A DNA stretch of 64,000 nt from Scytonema sp. UIC 10036 (lineage in GTDB: Bacteria > Cyanobacteriota > Cyanobacteriia > Cyanobacteriales > Nostocaceae), in NCBI RefSeq assembly GCF_009725235.1, contig NZ_WJFC01000041.1:1-64000 (forward strand), in the 5' to 3' direction. The notes beneath the pieces are model-generated. The model was not told the origin of the DNA. It ran no database searches and saw only the letters and a list, made by a program, of their open reading frames with translations. Positions within the stretch are counted from its first letter, which is position 1; every line of letters begins with the position of its first letter. The translations under genes were made by a program, and so were the position numbers. Shown here piece by piece: positions 26,739-35,867 of this stretch.

Positions 26739-28178
26739 ATGCACCCCCTTAAGCTTGAGGATATTCAAGGAATTATTGTACGGGGCTACTCAAATTTAGG
26801 AGCAGCTTGTTTTGTCTTGCTTGAGATTCAAGATGCTAAAGCTACAAAACAATGGTTGTTAACATTGAGCAACAGTATTCAAAATGGTAAGGAACGACCA
26901 TCAAAGACTTGCTTGAATATTGCCTTCACCTATGAAGGATTAAAAGCGTTGGGTGTCGATAAACACACACTCAGTACATTCTCTAATGAGTTTCAAGAAG
27001 GTATGGTCACTTCCCATCGCAGTCGTTTTCTTGGCGATCGCGAAGAAAGTGCGCCCCAATTGTGGGAGTGGGGCGGTCCAAATACAGCAACAGTACACAT
27101 TCTCTTGATGCTGTACGCAAGTGATGAAGCCGCTCTTTTAAAGTTGTACGAATTTCATGCCAAAAACTTTGCAGGCGCTGCTGTGCAAATCAATAAGCTA
27201 GAAACTTTTTCCCCTAAAGATGAAGAGGATGTACGTCGGGAACATTTTGGCTTCCGAGATGGTATCTCGCAACCAATCATTGAAGGACTCAGCAGAGTTG
27301 GCTCGCCAGAGAACACAATCAAAGCAGGAGAATTTATTCTCGGCTATCCCAATGAATATGGGCTGTATACGGAAAGACCAATGGTGAAAGTCCAACAAGA
27401 TCCGCAGAATATACTACCTAACGATATCGAGGGTTCTGGAGACCGCGATCTGGGTCAAAATGGTAGTTACCTTGTCTTTCGACAACTGAGTCAGAAGGTT
27501 CAGGAATTCTGGCGATTTCTGGATGACGCAACCAAAGAAAATCATGGTAAAAGTAACCCTGATGCTCGGCTCAAGCTGGCGTCGAAAATGGTCGGACGTT
27601 GGCCTGACGGCGCACCTTTGGTGAAAACACCAGATCGGGATGAACCAGCGCTAGCAAATGATAACGAATTTAATTACCACCACACAGATCCTCACGGCTT
27701 TAAGTGTCCTTTAAGCGCACATATTCGTCGCTCCAATCCCCGTGATTCGCTAGACCCTGCTCCTGGCACACAAAGGTCAATTGCTATCAATAAGAGACAC
27801 CGCATTCTACGCCGAGGTCGTAGCTATGGAACCCCAATTGCTGCATCTATGAATCCGCAAGATATTTTAAACGCCGAAGTCTCTGGAGAACGAGGTATGC
27901 ATTTTATCTGTATAAACGCTAACATTGGTCGCCAGTTTGAGTTCGTTCAGCAGACCTGGATCAACAATCCGAAATTCAGTGGATTGTACAGTGATACCGA
28001 TGCTTTGATTGGCGATCGCAACCTGGAAGGAATCGAAGCAACAGTCACCTTCACAGAACAGTCTATGCCAGTTAGAAAGCGCATAATAGGTCTTCCCAGA
28101 TTTGTCGTTGTTCGGGGAGGGGCTTACTTTTTCTTACCAAGCATCAGCGCATTTCGGTATCTGGCATCTATGAAATAA
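26739..28178 (+). CDS. DyP-type haem peroxidase
   Basis: A 479-aa protein. The family signature GFRDGISQP lies at residues 171-179, the likely proximal haem His in CPLSAHIRRSNPRD near 328, and HRILRRGRSYG near 348-358. Length and the N-terminal LEDIQGIIVRGYSNLGAACF fit the large DyP group (class P/D-like). DyP enzymes oxidise dyes, phenolics or lipids with hydrogen peroxide; the catalytic Asp is in GxxDG. No signal peptide is seen. Middle gene of the three-gene module, 19 bp before the catalase-like gene. Confidence 0.9.
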   Translation: MHPLKLEDIQGIIVRGYSNLGAACFVLLEIQDAKATKQWLLTLSNSIQNGKERPSKTCLNIAFTYEGLKALGVDKHTLSTFSNEFQEGMVTSHRSRFLGDREESAPQLWEWGGPNTATVHILLMLYASDEAALLKLYEFHAKNFAGAAVQINKLETFSPKDEEDVRREHFGFRDGISQPIIEGLSRVGSPENTIKAGEFILGYPNEYGLYTERPMVKVQQDPQNILPNDIEGSGDRDLGQNGSYLVFRQLSQKVQEFWRFLDDATKENHGKSNPDARLKLASKMVGRWPDGAPLVKTPDRDEPALANDNEFNYHHTDPHGFKCPLSAHIRRSNPRDSLDPAPGTQRSIAINKRHRILRRGRSYGTPIAASMNPQDILNAEVSGERGMHFICINANIGRQFEFVQQTWINNPKFSGLYSDTDALIGDRNLEGIEATVTFTEQSMPVRKRIIGLPRFVVVRGGAYFFLPSISAFRYLASMK

Positions 28179-28197
28179 TCGTCATGAACTACGTAAT

Positions 28198-29355
28198 ATG
28201 AATATCCCCAAAATTATTAATACTTTAGTTGAAGCTTTAATCAAATTGACACGACGACTTAATCCTAAGTTGAGAGACTGGTTTGATAGGTTCTTTCAAA
28301 AGCCAATCGAAACCATAACACAGTTTTTGATAAATTTGGCAAGAAAAGATGAACATCTTAATATTGCTGAAGAAAAACTTCTTCCCAATGAAGAAGAAAT
28401 CCAACAGCAAATTGCTAAACAAATGACCGATTTTTTGGTCAAGTATTATACTGGAAAAACAGCAGAAAGAGCAGGTAATACAAAAACATACGGCATTGTT
28501 AAAGGTAGTTTTGAAATTTTACCCGATTTACCTTATGAGTTAAGACAAGGTATCTTTAAAGAATCCAGAACCTATCCAGCTTGGATTAGGTTTGCAGGAC
28601 CTGGGCCATTTGTAACGCACGATCTTGATGACAATGGTATCCTGAGTATTGGTGTGAAGTTAATGGGTGTAGAAGGGGAAAAATTAATTGATGATGAGAA
28701 AATGACCCAAGATTTTACAGGTATAAGTGCTCCTACCTTTACCACCCCAAACATTGTCGAGAATCTCAAACTTCAACAACAAGTTTATAATGATACTCCC
28801 GCATGGTATTTCTTGAATCCTTTTGATTCACACCTGCTTGATGCTATTATGCAGGCGTTGTATGCAAAAGCACATACCAGCCCATTAGAAGTTACATATT
28901 TTAGTTGTGTACCATATCTCTACGGTGAAGGAAAAGCCATTAAGTATTCAATAAAACCATGTACGGCTGAGAAAACGGAAATACCTAAAAATCCATCCTA
29001 CGATTACCTAAGAGAAGCAATGGTGAAGGTACTGGATAAGCAAGAAGTTTGCTTTGATTTTATGGTGCAATTCCAAACAGACGCTTATAAAATGCCTATC
29101 GAGAATGCTTCCGTTATCTGGTCTGAAAAACTCTCTCCATCGATCAAAGTAGCCACAATCCACATCCCCGCTCAAAAATTTGATTCTCCAGAGCAACTCA
29201 AATTTGCCCGGAACTTATCTTTCAATCCCTGGCATAGTATACCTGCTCATCGCCCCTTAGGGAACCAGAACAGAGCCAGAAAGTATATTTATTTGGCAAC
29301 ATCCAAGTTTCGACAGCAGATGAATCATGATGAAAGAATTGAGCCAAAACCTTGA
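28198..29355 (+). CDS. catalase-like haem protein
   Basis: A 385-aa protein in the catalase superfamily but shorter than true catalases (about 480 aa). RTYPAWIRFAGPGPFV (residues about 122-137) replaces the RxxxVRFS strand, GVKLMGVEGEKL follows and FNPWHSIPAHRPLGNQNRAR lies near the C-terminus. Such proteins are close to the coral allene oxide synthase type that acts on lipid hydroperoxides. N-terminal residues 1-60 are basic and amphipathic. A lipid hydroperoxide role, together with the DyP enzyme, is an inference from the shared operon. Confidence 0.75.
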   Translation: MNIPKIINTLVEALIKLTRRLNPKLRDWFDRFFQKPIETITQFLINLARKDEHLNIAEEKLLPNEEEIQQQIAKQMTDFLVKYYTGKTAERAGNTKTYGIVKGSFEILPDLPYELRQGIFKESRTYPAWIRFAGPGPFVTHDLDDNGILSIGVKLMGVEGEKLIDDEKMTQDFTGISAPTFTTPNIVENLKLQQQVYNDTPAWYFLNPFDSHLLDAIMQALYAKAHTSPLEVTYFSCVPYLYGEGKAIKYSIKPCTAEKTEIPKNPSYDYLREAMVKVLDKQEVCFDFMVQFQTDAYKMPIENASVIWSEKLSPSIKVATIHIPAQKFDSPEQLKFARNLSFNPWHSIPAHRPLGNQNRARKYIYLATSKFRQQMNHDERIEPKP

Positions 29356-29398
29356 GTTTCGACTAGTTTACTAGCCTTCTGTAAAGCAACAACATTAA

Positions 29399-30865
29399 TT
29401 AGACAGCAGTAGCAACCTTGTTGTCAGCTTCAAGCCGAATTGGAATGCGGATAATAAACTCTGCACCCCGATCTAGTTCTGACTTGCACGAGAGTGAGCC
29501 ACCGTGTTTTTCAGTGACAATTTGGTAGCTAATCGACAAGCCCATACCCGTCCGCAAAATTAACCCGGCTTGCAGAGCAGACCACAATTGCGTCGCAGTC
29601 GTTAAAGAAGATGCTTCATTAACAATTGCCAATACATCTAAATTAAATGTGCTGCCGATACAAGCAGCCAGTTTTAAGACTTTTTGTGTTTCTAATGGTA
29701 GTTTGCCAATATTTCTCGCTATCAATTCAACCACATTTAGGTCAGTCAAACCGATCGCTTGAATATGTTGGATATTCCATTACCACATTCCTGACTCGAA
29801 GTCATAGGTTAACAAATCTTCATGATGCAGGGTTTTCAGCAGTTGCGTTAATGCGTTAAAAAGAACGGGTTCCCTCCAGTTTTGTGGAACAACAATTCTG
29901 CTAGTGGCTGAGTGTGTTCTGTGTCATGTAACGTATCACCTACTAAATCTTCCACATCTGCTAACTGTAGCGGTGACAGAACAATATTATTCACCACCGC
30001 ACCAGAAGATTGAACCTTGTTCAAACTCATCATCAGTGGATGGGTGGGGGACACCTCGTTATCTCGATACGCAGCAAGTAACAATAAATATTTGCGATCG
30101 CTATCCGTCATCAATAGCTCAATTAAATTTAAAGATGCTGAATCTGCCCACTGTAAGTCATCCAAGAAAACAACCAGAGGATGGTCTTGATTTGTAAATA
30201 CGCTAATGAATTGCCCAAAGATGCGATTGAAGCGATTTTGAGATTCTGTTGCACCCAGTAGTGTCACAGGTGGTTGCTTGCCAATAATTAATTCAACCTC
30301 TGGAATCACATCGATTCATTCTGCCCGTTTGTTCCGGCGACATATAGGCAAGCGTACCTTCTAGTAAATTCGGATTGTTCAAGGTAGGATTTTCTTTATC
30401 AAGGCGCGAGGAAATACTGAAGTCAATCAGTTTAACTTTCTCAGATTCGAGGTCAATCAGAATATTATCAGGCTTAATATCTTTGTGAATAATCTGTTGG
30501 GCGTGTAACTCTCCTAGGGTGTGTGCTAGATTAATTCCCACCTTGAGGAACGCCACCAAGCTGGTTGTTTGATTCGCAATAACTTCTTTAAGCAAGCAAC
30601 CCGGAATGTCTTCCAAAACCAAAGCCAGACTATGCTGGTAATTCCTTAACTCGTAGGGTTTAACAATCCCAGGAATTTGCAAAGGCTCAATGATTTGATA
30701 TTCGTGGCGCAGTCGCGCAATATCTTCCAAAGAGGGATGTTCATCAAGAAGAGTTTTGACAATGACTGAGGTGTTATCGGTTTCTCGTCTTCCTCGATAA
30801 ATAACGGTTTTATTCCCAAAGTGAAGAGTTCCTTCGAGTTGATAACCTGATAAAATAGCTGCCAT
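29399..30865 (-). pseudogene. Ser/Thr kinase-AAA-histidine kinase, collapsed
   Basis: Pieces of one very large signalling protein. 30293-30865 is a kinase N-lobe and catalytic loop (VIVKTLLDEHPSLEDIARL, IIHKDIKPDNILIDLE, DFSISS). 29848-30309 is an AAA-type module (VVFLDDLQWADSASL). 29399-29749 joins LELAACIGSTFNLDVL-like sequence to a histidine kinase end (GMGLSISYQIVTEKHGGSL). Between them lie a frame change at 30309, a further frame change and a TAA near 29780, and deletions of several hundred and about a thousand codons. Intact relatives are roughly 1800 aa. Confidence 0.85.
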
Positions 30866-31358
30866 TGTTTTCTCTCACAAGATAAGCATTCTTAATATGC
30901 CCATGCAAGTTAAAGCTCTGTAACTTTTTAAACAAAAATATATATTTTCTATGTATTTTTATGAATACTAGGGCAATACTCGGCTTTGTTGGGTTGAGGA
31001 ACGAAACCCAACATTTTGTCGGCTTTGTTGGGTTGAACGACAGTGAAACCCAACCTACTCTTACCTGGAGCGTACTTAAGTAATCTTCTGGCGGGAAGGA
31101 AGTAGTTAAAAATTGGACTTGACAAGCCATCTATAAAATTCATGAAAATCATATATTACTAAAAATTGATTAAATAACCGTATTTATAGTAAAGTTTTAC
31201 AGTATGTCGTAATAGCAACCTTTACAGGTAGATAAAAGCTTGTATTAAAAATACCTAGCTGGCATCTTCCTTTTGTAAAACGCTTTTCCCAACACAATCA
31301 AATTGGTTATGAGGCTTTGTACAGACAGATTGATGTACTTGAATGAGGAAAATTAAAG
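30866..31358. other. intergenic with dispersed palindrome (30973-31058)
   Basis: Holds two units of the GTTGGGTTGA/GAAACCCAAC family separated by TTTTGTCGGC. The rest is AT-rich and contains no gene beyond the short one that follows. Confidence 0.7.
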
Positions 31359-31526
31359 ATGAAAAAATTGTTACTTCCGTTCCTATTTTTCGTTGGAATT
31401 GTTTGGGTTATATTTACCCAAGTTCCCCTCCCACTCGACAACAATTTTTCTCTATCAGCATCAGCTAAACAACCAAAGAATCCATCAGCTTACTCCGATA
31501 TTTTTTCAAGTTTTAGCTACTGTTAA
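31359..31526 (+). CDS. small exported peptide candidate
   Basis: A 55-aa frame from ATG at 31359, with GAGGAA 12 bp upstream. The N-terminus MKKLLLPFLFFVGIVWVIF is an obvious signal or membrane segment, followed by a Ser-rich tail ending in FSYC. No relative recognised. Coding is supported only by the start context and the signal-like sequence. Confidence 0.35.
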   Translation: MKKLLLPFLFFVGIVWVIFTQVPLPLDNNFSLSASAKQPKNPSAYSDIFSSFSYC

Positions 31527-31750
31527 TACATGAATAAACCGTATTTTTAAGGTTAGATGCTAGTCTGTCATACTTACGTATGAAAAGCAAGAGAATGTGT
31601 ATAATTTTTGAATGTAGAAAAAATGAGTCGTCTCACACTTTTGGCGATCGCTTTATCCAGAAAGGCAGAGGGCAGCTTTGCTGGAGGCATTCGGGAATAC
31701 TAGCTCCTACCCTCCGATCTCCAGTCCCTAACCCCCAACCCCTAACCCCT

Positions 31751-32875
31751 ATGTACGACTGTATTATCGTTGGCGCAGGACCTGCTGGTGGATGCGCTGC
31801 TTATCATTTAGCCAAGCGCGGGCGTTCGGTATTGGTTTTGGAGAAAGAGTCTCTACCAAGATACAAACCCTGTGGAGGTGGCGTTTCACCTGCAATTGCC
31901 CAATGGTTTGACTTTGACTTTAGCCCCGCAATTTCCATGAAAGCAGATACAATCCGTTGTACCTGGAATATGGACGATCCAGTAGAAGCAGAAATTGGAA
32001 CTCCCGAACCAGTTTGGATGGTAAGACGAGATATATTCGACCATTTTCTGATTCAGCAAGCACAAAAACAAGGTGCTGAAGTACGTGATAATACTGAAGT
32101 TATAAGTATTGAATTTCAAAGCAATTGTTGGCACGTTAACACCGCTTGTGGTTCGGTAACGGGTCGTTACTTGATAGCAGCCGATGGTGCTAAAGGACCT
32201 ATAGCTAAATGGCTTGGATTCAAAGAGCGCAAACGCCTTCTAGCAGGAGCATTGGAAGCAGAAGCCAAAGCAGATGTAAAAAATGGTAACGTTGCTCACT
32301 TCGAGTTTGGCATGGTGAAAAATGGTTACCTCTGGAACTTCCCTAAAGCAGATGGTTATTCTATTGGGATTGGCACCTTTGTTGGTAAGGGCGGTGCTCA
32401 AGATTTCAAAAGCATTTTAAGCGAGTATAGTCATGAGTTTGGTGTAGACATTAAAACCTGCCAACAGTACGGTCATGCTTTGTGTTTGTGGAATGGCAAT
32501 CAAAAGTTGCATACTGATAATGCAGTTTTAGCAGGAGAAGCGGCTTGTGTTGTCGATCCGTTCACAGCAGAAGGCATTCGCCCCTCTATTTTTAGCGGTT
32601 TAAAAGCAGCAGAAGCGATCGATAAAGCAGTTGGTGGCGACATCAACGCCTTGGAAGACTACACGAACACCATCCACGAACAATGGGGTAGTGATATGGC
32701 TTGGGCGCAGAAGTTAGCTGGACTATTTTATCACTTTGCTGGTATTGGCTATAAAGTGGGAGTTAAGCGCCCTTCATCTGTCCAAATTATGGGCAAAATC
32801 TTGTGTGGCGAAATGCGTTACGCTGATGTTGCCAGTCGCGCTATCAAGCGCTTAACATCTGGATTGGCTGGTTAG
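31751..32875 (+). CDS. geranylgeranyl reductase family FAD-dependent oxidoreductase
   Basis: A 374-aa protein starting at MYDCIIVGAGPAGGCAAYHL (ATG at 31751); the longer frame from 31580 adds non-conserved residues and is not used. FAD motifs are GxGxxG at the start, LPRYKPCGGG (the family signature) and LAGEAACVVDPFTAEGI. The family reduces prenyl chains of chlorophyll, tocopherol or lipids. It is shorter than ChlP (about 406 aa), so it is probably the second cyanobacterial paralogue. Confidence 0.88.
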   Translation: MYDCIIVGAGPAGGCAAYHLAKRGRSVLVLEKESLPRYKPCGGGVSPAIAQWFDFDFSPAISMKADTIRCTWNMDDPVEAEIGTPEPVWMVRRDIFDHFLIQQAQKQGAEVRDNTEVISIEFQSNCWHVNTACGSVTGRYLIAADGAKGPIAKWLGFKERKRLLAGALEAEAKADVKNGNVAHFEFGMVKNGYLWNFPKADGYSIGIGTFVGKGGAQDFKSILSEYSHEFGVDIKTCQQYGHALCLWNGNQKLHTDNAVLAGEAACVVDPFTAEGIRPSIFSGLKAAEAIDKAVGGDINALEDYTNTIHEQWGSDMAWAQKLAGLFYHFAGIGYKVGVKRPSSVQIMGKILCGEMRYADVASRAIKRLTSGLAG

Positions 32876-32962
32876 TCATTGGTCATTGGTCATTGGTCAT
32901 TGGTCATTGGTCATTGGTACTGGACAAACAACAAATGAGACTTGACAAATGAAGCTTGACAA
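32874..32962. repeat. heptamer arrays before cobL
   Basis: GGTCATT is repeated five times after one AGTCATT unit (32874-32915). Two spaced GACAAATGA units follow at about 32944 and 32960, the second of which supplies the start codon of the next gene. Confidence 0.85.
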
Positions 32963-34243
32963 ATGACTAAAGTTAATGTAGTAGGTATTGGTCTGGATGG
33001 AATCGCTGGATTGAGTGAAAAAGTTAGGGAAATTATCGAACGTGCGACATTGCTGGTGGGTAGCGATCGCCATTTGAGTTATTTTCCCAACCATCACAGC
33101 CAACGTTTGCCTCTCAAAAATTTTACTGAAAATATTAGTATAATACGTGACTACATAAATAAGGGTTGTGATGGTGTTGTTATTATAGTTTCTGGAGATC
33201 CGCTCTTTTTTGGTTTGGGACGCTTGCTTCTAGCAGAACTGCCAAAAGATGTACTGACATTTCACCCTCATCTCAGTTCGGTACAGCTAGCCTTTAATCG
33301 CGTGAAAGCAAGCTGGCATGATGCGCGTGTTATCAGCGCACACGGGCGTTCTGTGGAGGAATTAATTCATGCCCTACAACAAGGGGTGGAGAAAATAGCT
33401 GTACTGACAGATGGAACAAATACCCCAAATGCGATCGCGAAACTGATCGAATCTCTGAATCTACCCAGTCAGTACCAGTTGTGGGTTTGTGAGAATTTAG
33501 GTGGGGATTTGGAGCGCATTGAGTCTTTCTCTGTAGAAACATTGTGTAAAGATGTTGCAAGCTCTACATTTGCCCCTCTGAATGTGGTAGTGCTACTGCG
33601 TCAGGATCGAGAAAAACCGCTAGAGCTTTCAGCGTTACCATATTTTGGTTTACCAGATGAGTGCTTTCTTAGTTTTAGCGATCGCCCTGGTTTGATGACA
33701 AAGCGAGAAGTTCGGACTTTAGTGTTAGCTGAACTCGCTTTGCGTCCCGGACAAATCATTTGGGATATTGGTGCAGGGACTGGTTCTGTTTCCATTGAAA
33801 TTGCCCGCCTGTTTCCTACTTCCAAAGTCTACGCCATAGAAAAAACTGCTGCAGGTAGTGCCTTAATTGCCCAAAATTGCCGTCGCTTTCAAGTGGAGAA
33901 CGTCATTTCCATTCATGGCAATGCACCGGATATTTTGCAAACTCTAGGAGAAACGTGTAACACCCCTAGTGGTGAACCAAGCCCAGATCGTATTTTCATC
34001 GGTGGTAGTGGAGGCAATTTAACTGAAATCCTTAATGTTTGTGCTACCAAACTCACCTCTGACGGCATCATAGTTCTATCTCTAGCCACCTTAGAACATC
34101 TCAACACTGCTTTATCCTGGTTTCAATCTCATTCTTGGCATTACCAGTTATTGCAAGTGCAGCTTTCCCGTTCTGTCCCCATCGGACACTTAACACGCTT
34201 TGCACCACTTAATCCTGTGACAATTGTTACAGCTTGCCATTGA
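32963..34243 (+). CDS. cobL: precorrin-6Y C5,15-methyltransferase (decarboxylating), CbiE-CbiT fusion
   Basis: A 426-aa protein. The N-terminal CbiE domain (1-200) has VVGIGLDGIAGLSEKVREII, LLVGSDRHL and VSGDPLFFGLGRLL. The C-terminal CbiT domain (about 225-400) has the SAM motif WDIGAGTGSVSIEIARLFP and HGNAPDIL. It methylates C5 and C15 of precorrin-6Y and removes a carboxylate in cobalamin synthesis. The ATG lies within a GACAAATGAC heptamer unit. Confidence 0.93.
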   Translation: MTKVNVVGIGLDGIAGLSEKVREIIERATLLVGSDRHLSYFPNHHSQRLPLKNFTENISIIRDYINKGCDGVVIIVSGDPLFFGLGRLLLAELPKDVLTFHPHLSSVQLAFNRVKASWHDARVISAHGRSVEELIHALQQGVEKIAVLTDGTNTPNAIAKLIESLNLPSQYQLWVCENLGGDLERIESFSVETLCKDVASSTFAPLNVVVLLRQDREKPLELSALPYFGLPDECFLSFSDRPGLMTKREVRTLVLAELALRPGQIIWDIGAGTGSVSIEIARLFPTSKVYAIEKTAAGSALIAQNCRRFQVENVISIHGNAPDILQTLGETCNTPSGEPSPDRIFIGGSGGNLTEILNVCATKLTSDGIIVLSLATLEHLNTALSWFQSHSWHYQLLQVQLSRSVPIGHLTRFAPLNPVTIVTACH

Positions 34244-34712
34244 TAGCTTCATGAGGCTGAATTTTATTTTAGTAGTCCATCACACAAATTTGATGGGCAG
34301 CCACCTCGTTTCCAGGCTCAGCCACAGAATGCTTGAACTCAAGTCAATCGTAATTTCAGACTATGCTACATTTAGCCGCAACATTCGATGCCGTCGATCC
34401 CACCAAGGTAGTACGACTTTCAATCGCTTTTGTATCTATAATTACATCTGAATTGAACACTGATTTATTCCTTTAGACACTCCAATAGCGTAGGTACTGC
34501 TAACCAATGTCACTATCTCAACAATTTTTCGGTGACACCAGAGTTGTTGCTTTGGTAGTTATGGGAGGAGTTTGTGAACCAGAAAATATCGAGAAAAGAG
34601 TTTGTCCTAAGGTATCGAAGATATTAGAGATTTGTCCACCTGTGATTCTTGAGGTAATAAAGGACGGGCGAGGATGCCCATCCCACAATCGGGGATAATT
34701 TTTAGCAAATCC
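34244..34712. other. intergenic with dispersed repeats
   Basis: About 470 bp between cobL and ccsB. GGACGGGCGAGGATGCCCAT near 34663-34682 is a dispersed repeat sequence. A 37-codon frame at about 34364 (MLHLAATFDAVDPTK) is coding-like but unrecognised. No promoter is obvious. Confidence 0.4.
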
Positions 34713-35762
34713 CTAAAAGAACCAACCGTATGAGTGTAAACCTTTACCTAAAAGATTAACCCCTAAGTAACAAATCCAAACGACAACAAAGCCGCTAGCT
34801 GCTAAAATTGCAGGGCGACGACCTTGCCAACCGCGAGTGATGCGGGCATGGAGGTAAGCAGCAAACACTAACCAAGTGATGAGTGCCCAAGTTTCTTTAG
34901 GGTCCCAACTCCAGTAAGAACCCCACGCTTCATTTGCCCAAACTCCACCAGCAATAATACCAATAGTTAGCAAGGGAAAACCCAATCCAATGACGCGATA
35001 GCTAATGTTATCAAGAGTTTCAGCAAGGCTAAGGCGTTGGGGTGAAAGCGGTTCGGCTGTTGCTACAGTTGATGACTGAGGTACAGTCACTAAATCTAAG
35101 ACCACAGTTTTCCCGTTACTGTTGCCCTCAACACGGGTGGCTCCATTATTCTCACCAGTCAATGCTTGTGCTTGAGAGACTGCTTCACCAACTTTGTGCA
35201 ATCGATAACCATTGCTGCGATAACCGCCAGATCCTACAGAACTACCCTGTAGTTGAATATCTTGACCGCGAGTGACTAACAGAAAAGCGATCGCCAGTAG
35301 CGAACCTACCATCAAAGCTGAATAACTCAACATCATCACGCTAACGTGCATCATCAGCCAATTGGACTTAAGTGCGGGAACCAAAGGTGCTGAGGATTGC
35401 ATTTCTGATGGCAGTGACAAAGTTGCAAAAGCTGTGATGCCCATCGCTACGGGTGCTGTAACAACTCCAACCAAATGACTGCGGCTTGTATTTTCTGCAA
35501 TAAGATGGACGGTGGTAATTCCCCACACCAGGAAAAATAGCGATTCATACAAATTACTTAGGGGAAAATATCCTGCTTCCAGCCATCTTGCTCCTAAAAG
35601 GGTAGCAATGCACAAGTTAGCAACAACCATTCCAGTTGTTCCCAAAGTAGGAAGGGCGGGAATGTTTGGAAACGCAGCCCCAAACCAATACACTAGCATT
35701 GTTATAAATAAGACAGCGAAAGAGGCATTATCCAGCCAATTCTGGAGTGCAACCAGATTCAT
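34713..35762 (-). CDS. ccsB: c-type cytochrome biogenesis protein CcsB (Ycf5/CcsA type)
   Basis: A 349-aa membrane protein with about eight hydrophobic segments. The haem-handling WWD domain is [18 protein letters not shown] near residue 270, and conserved His residues occur in NWLMMHVSV and LHSYG. It passes haem to apocytochromes (c6, f, c550) at the thylakoid or plasma membrane together with Ccs1. The gene is called ccsA/ycf5 in chloroplasts. A Ser/Asn-rich loop at about 175-240 is longer than usual. Confidence 0.93.
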   Translation of the reverse strand: MNLVALQNWLDNASFAVLFITMLVYWFGAAFPNIPALPTLGTTGMVVANLCIATLLGARWLEAGYFPLSNLYESLFFLVWGITTVHLIAENTSRSHLVGVVTAPVAMGITAFATLSLPSEMQSSAPLVPALKSNWLMMHVSVMMLSYSALMVGSLLAIAFLLVTRGQDIQLQGSSVGSGGYRSNGYRLHKVGEAVSQAQALTGENNGATRVEGNSNGKTVVLDLVTVPQSSTVATAEPLSPQRLSLAETLDNISYRVIGLGFPLLTIGIIAGGVWANEAWGSYWSWDPKETWALITWLVFAAYLHARITRGWQGRRPAILAASGFVVVWICYLGVNLLGKGLHSYGWFF

Positions 35763-35867
35763 AACTTAAGTTATCTCCAAGTTAAATATGTATTTTATTT
35801 TCTTAGATCCTAATCTTTTTCACTAACCACTAACTACTAACCACTAACCAATGACAGTTATTCTCCC

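Noticed and set aside
31580..31750. 57-residue N-terminal extension of the geranylgeranyl reductase-like gene
   Set aside because: The residues are not conserved, and the family starts directly at the FAD-binding strand at 31751.
34507..34698. 63-codon ORF between cobL and ccsB
   Set aside because: Its end runs through a dispersed repeat (GGACGGGCGAGGATGCCC) and nothing in it resembles a protein family.
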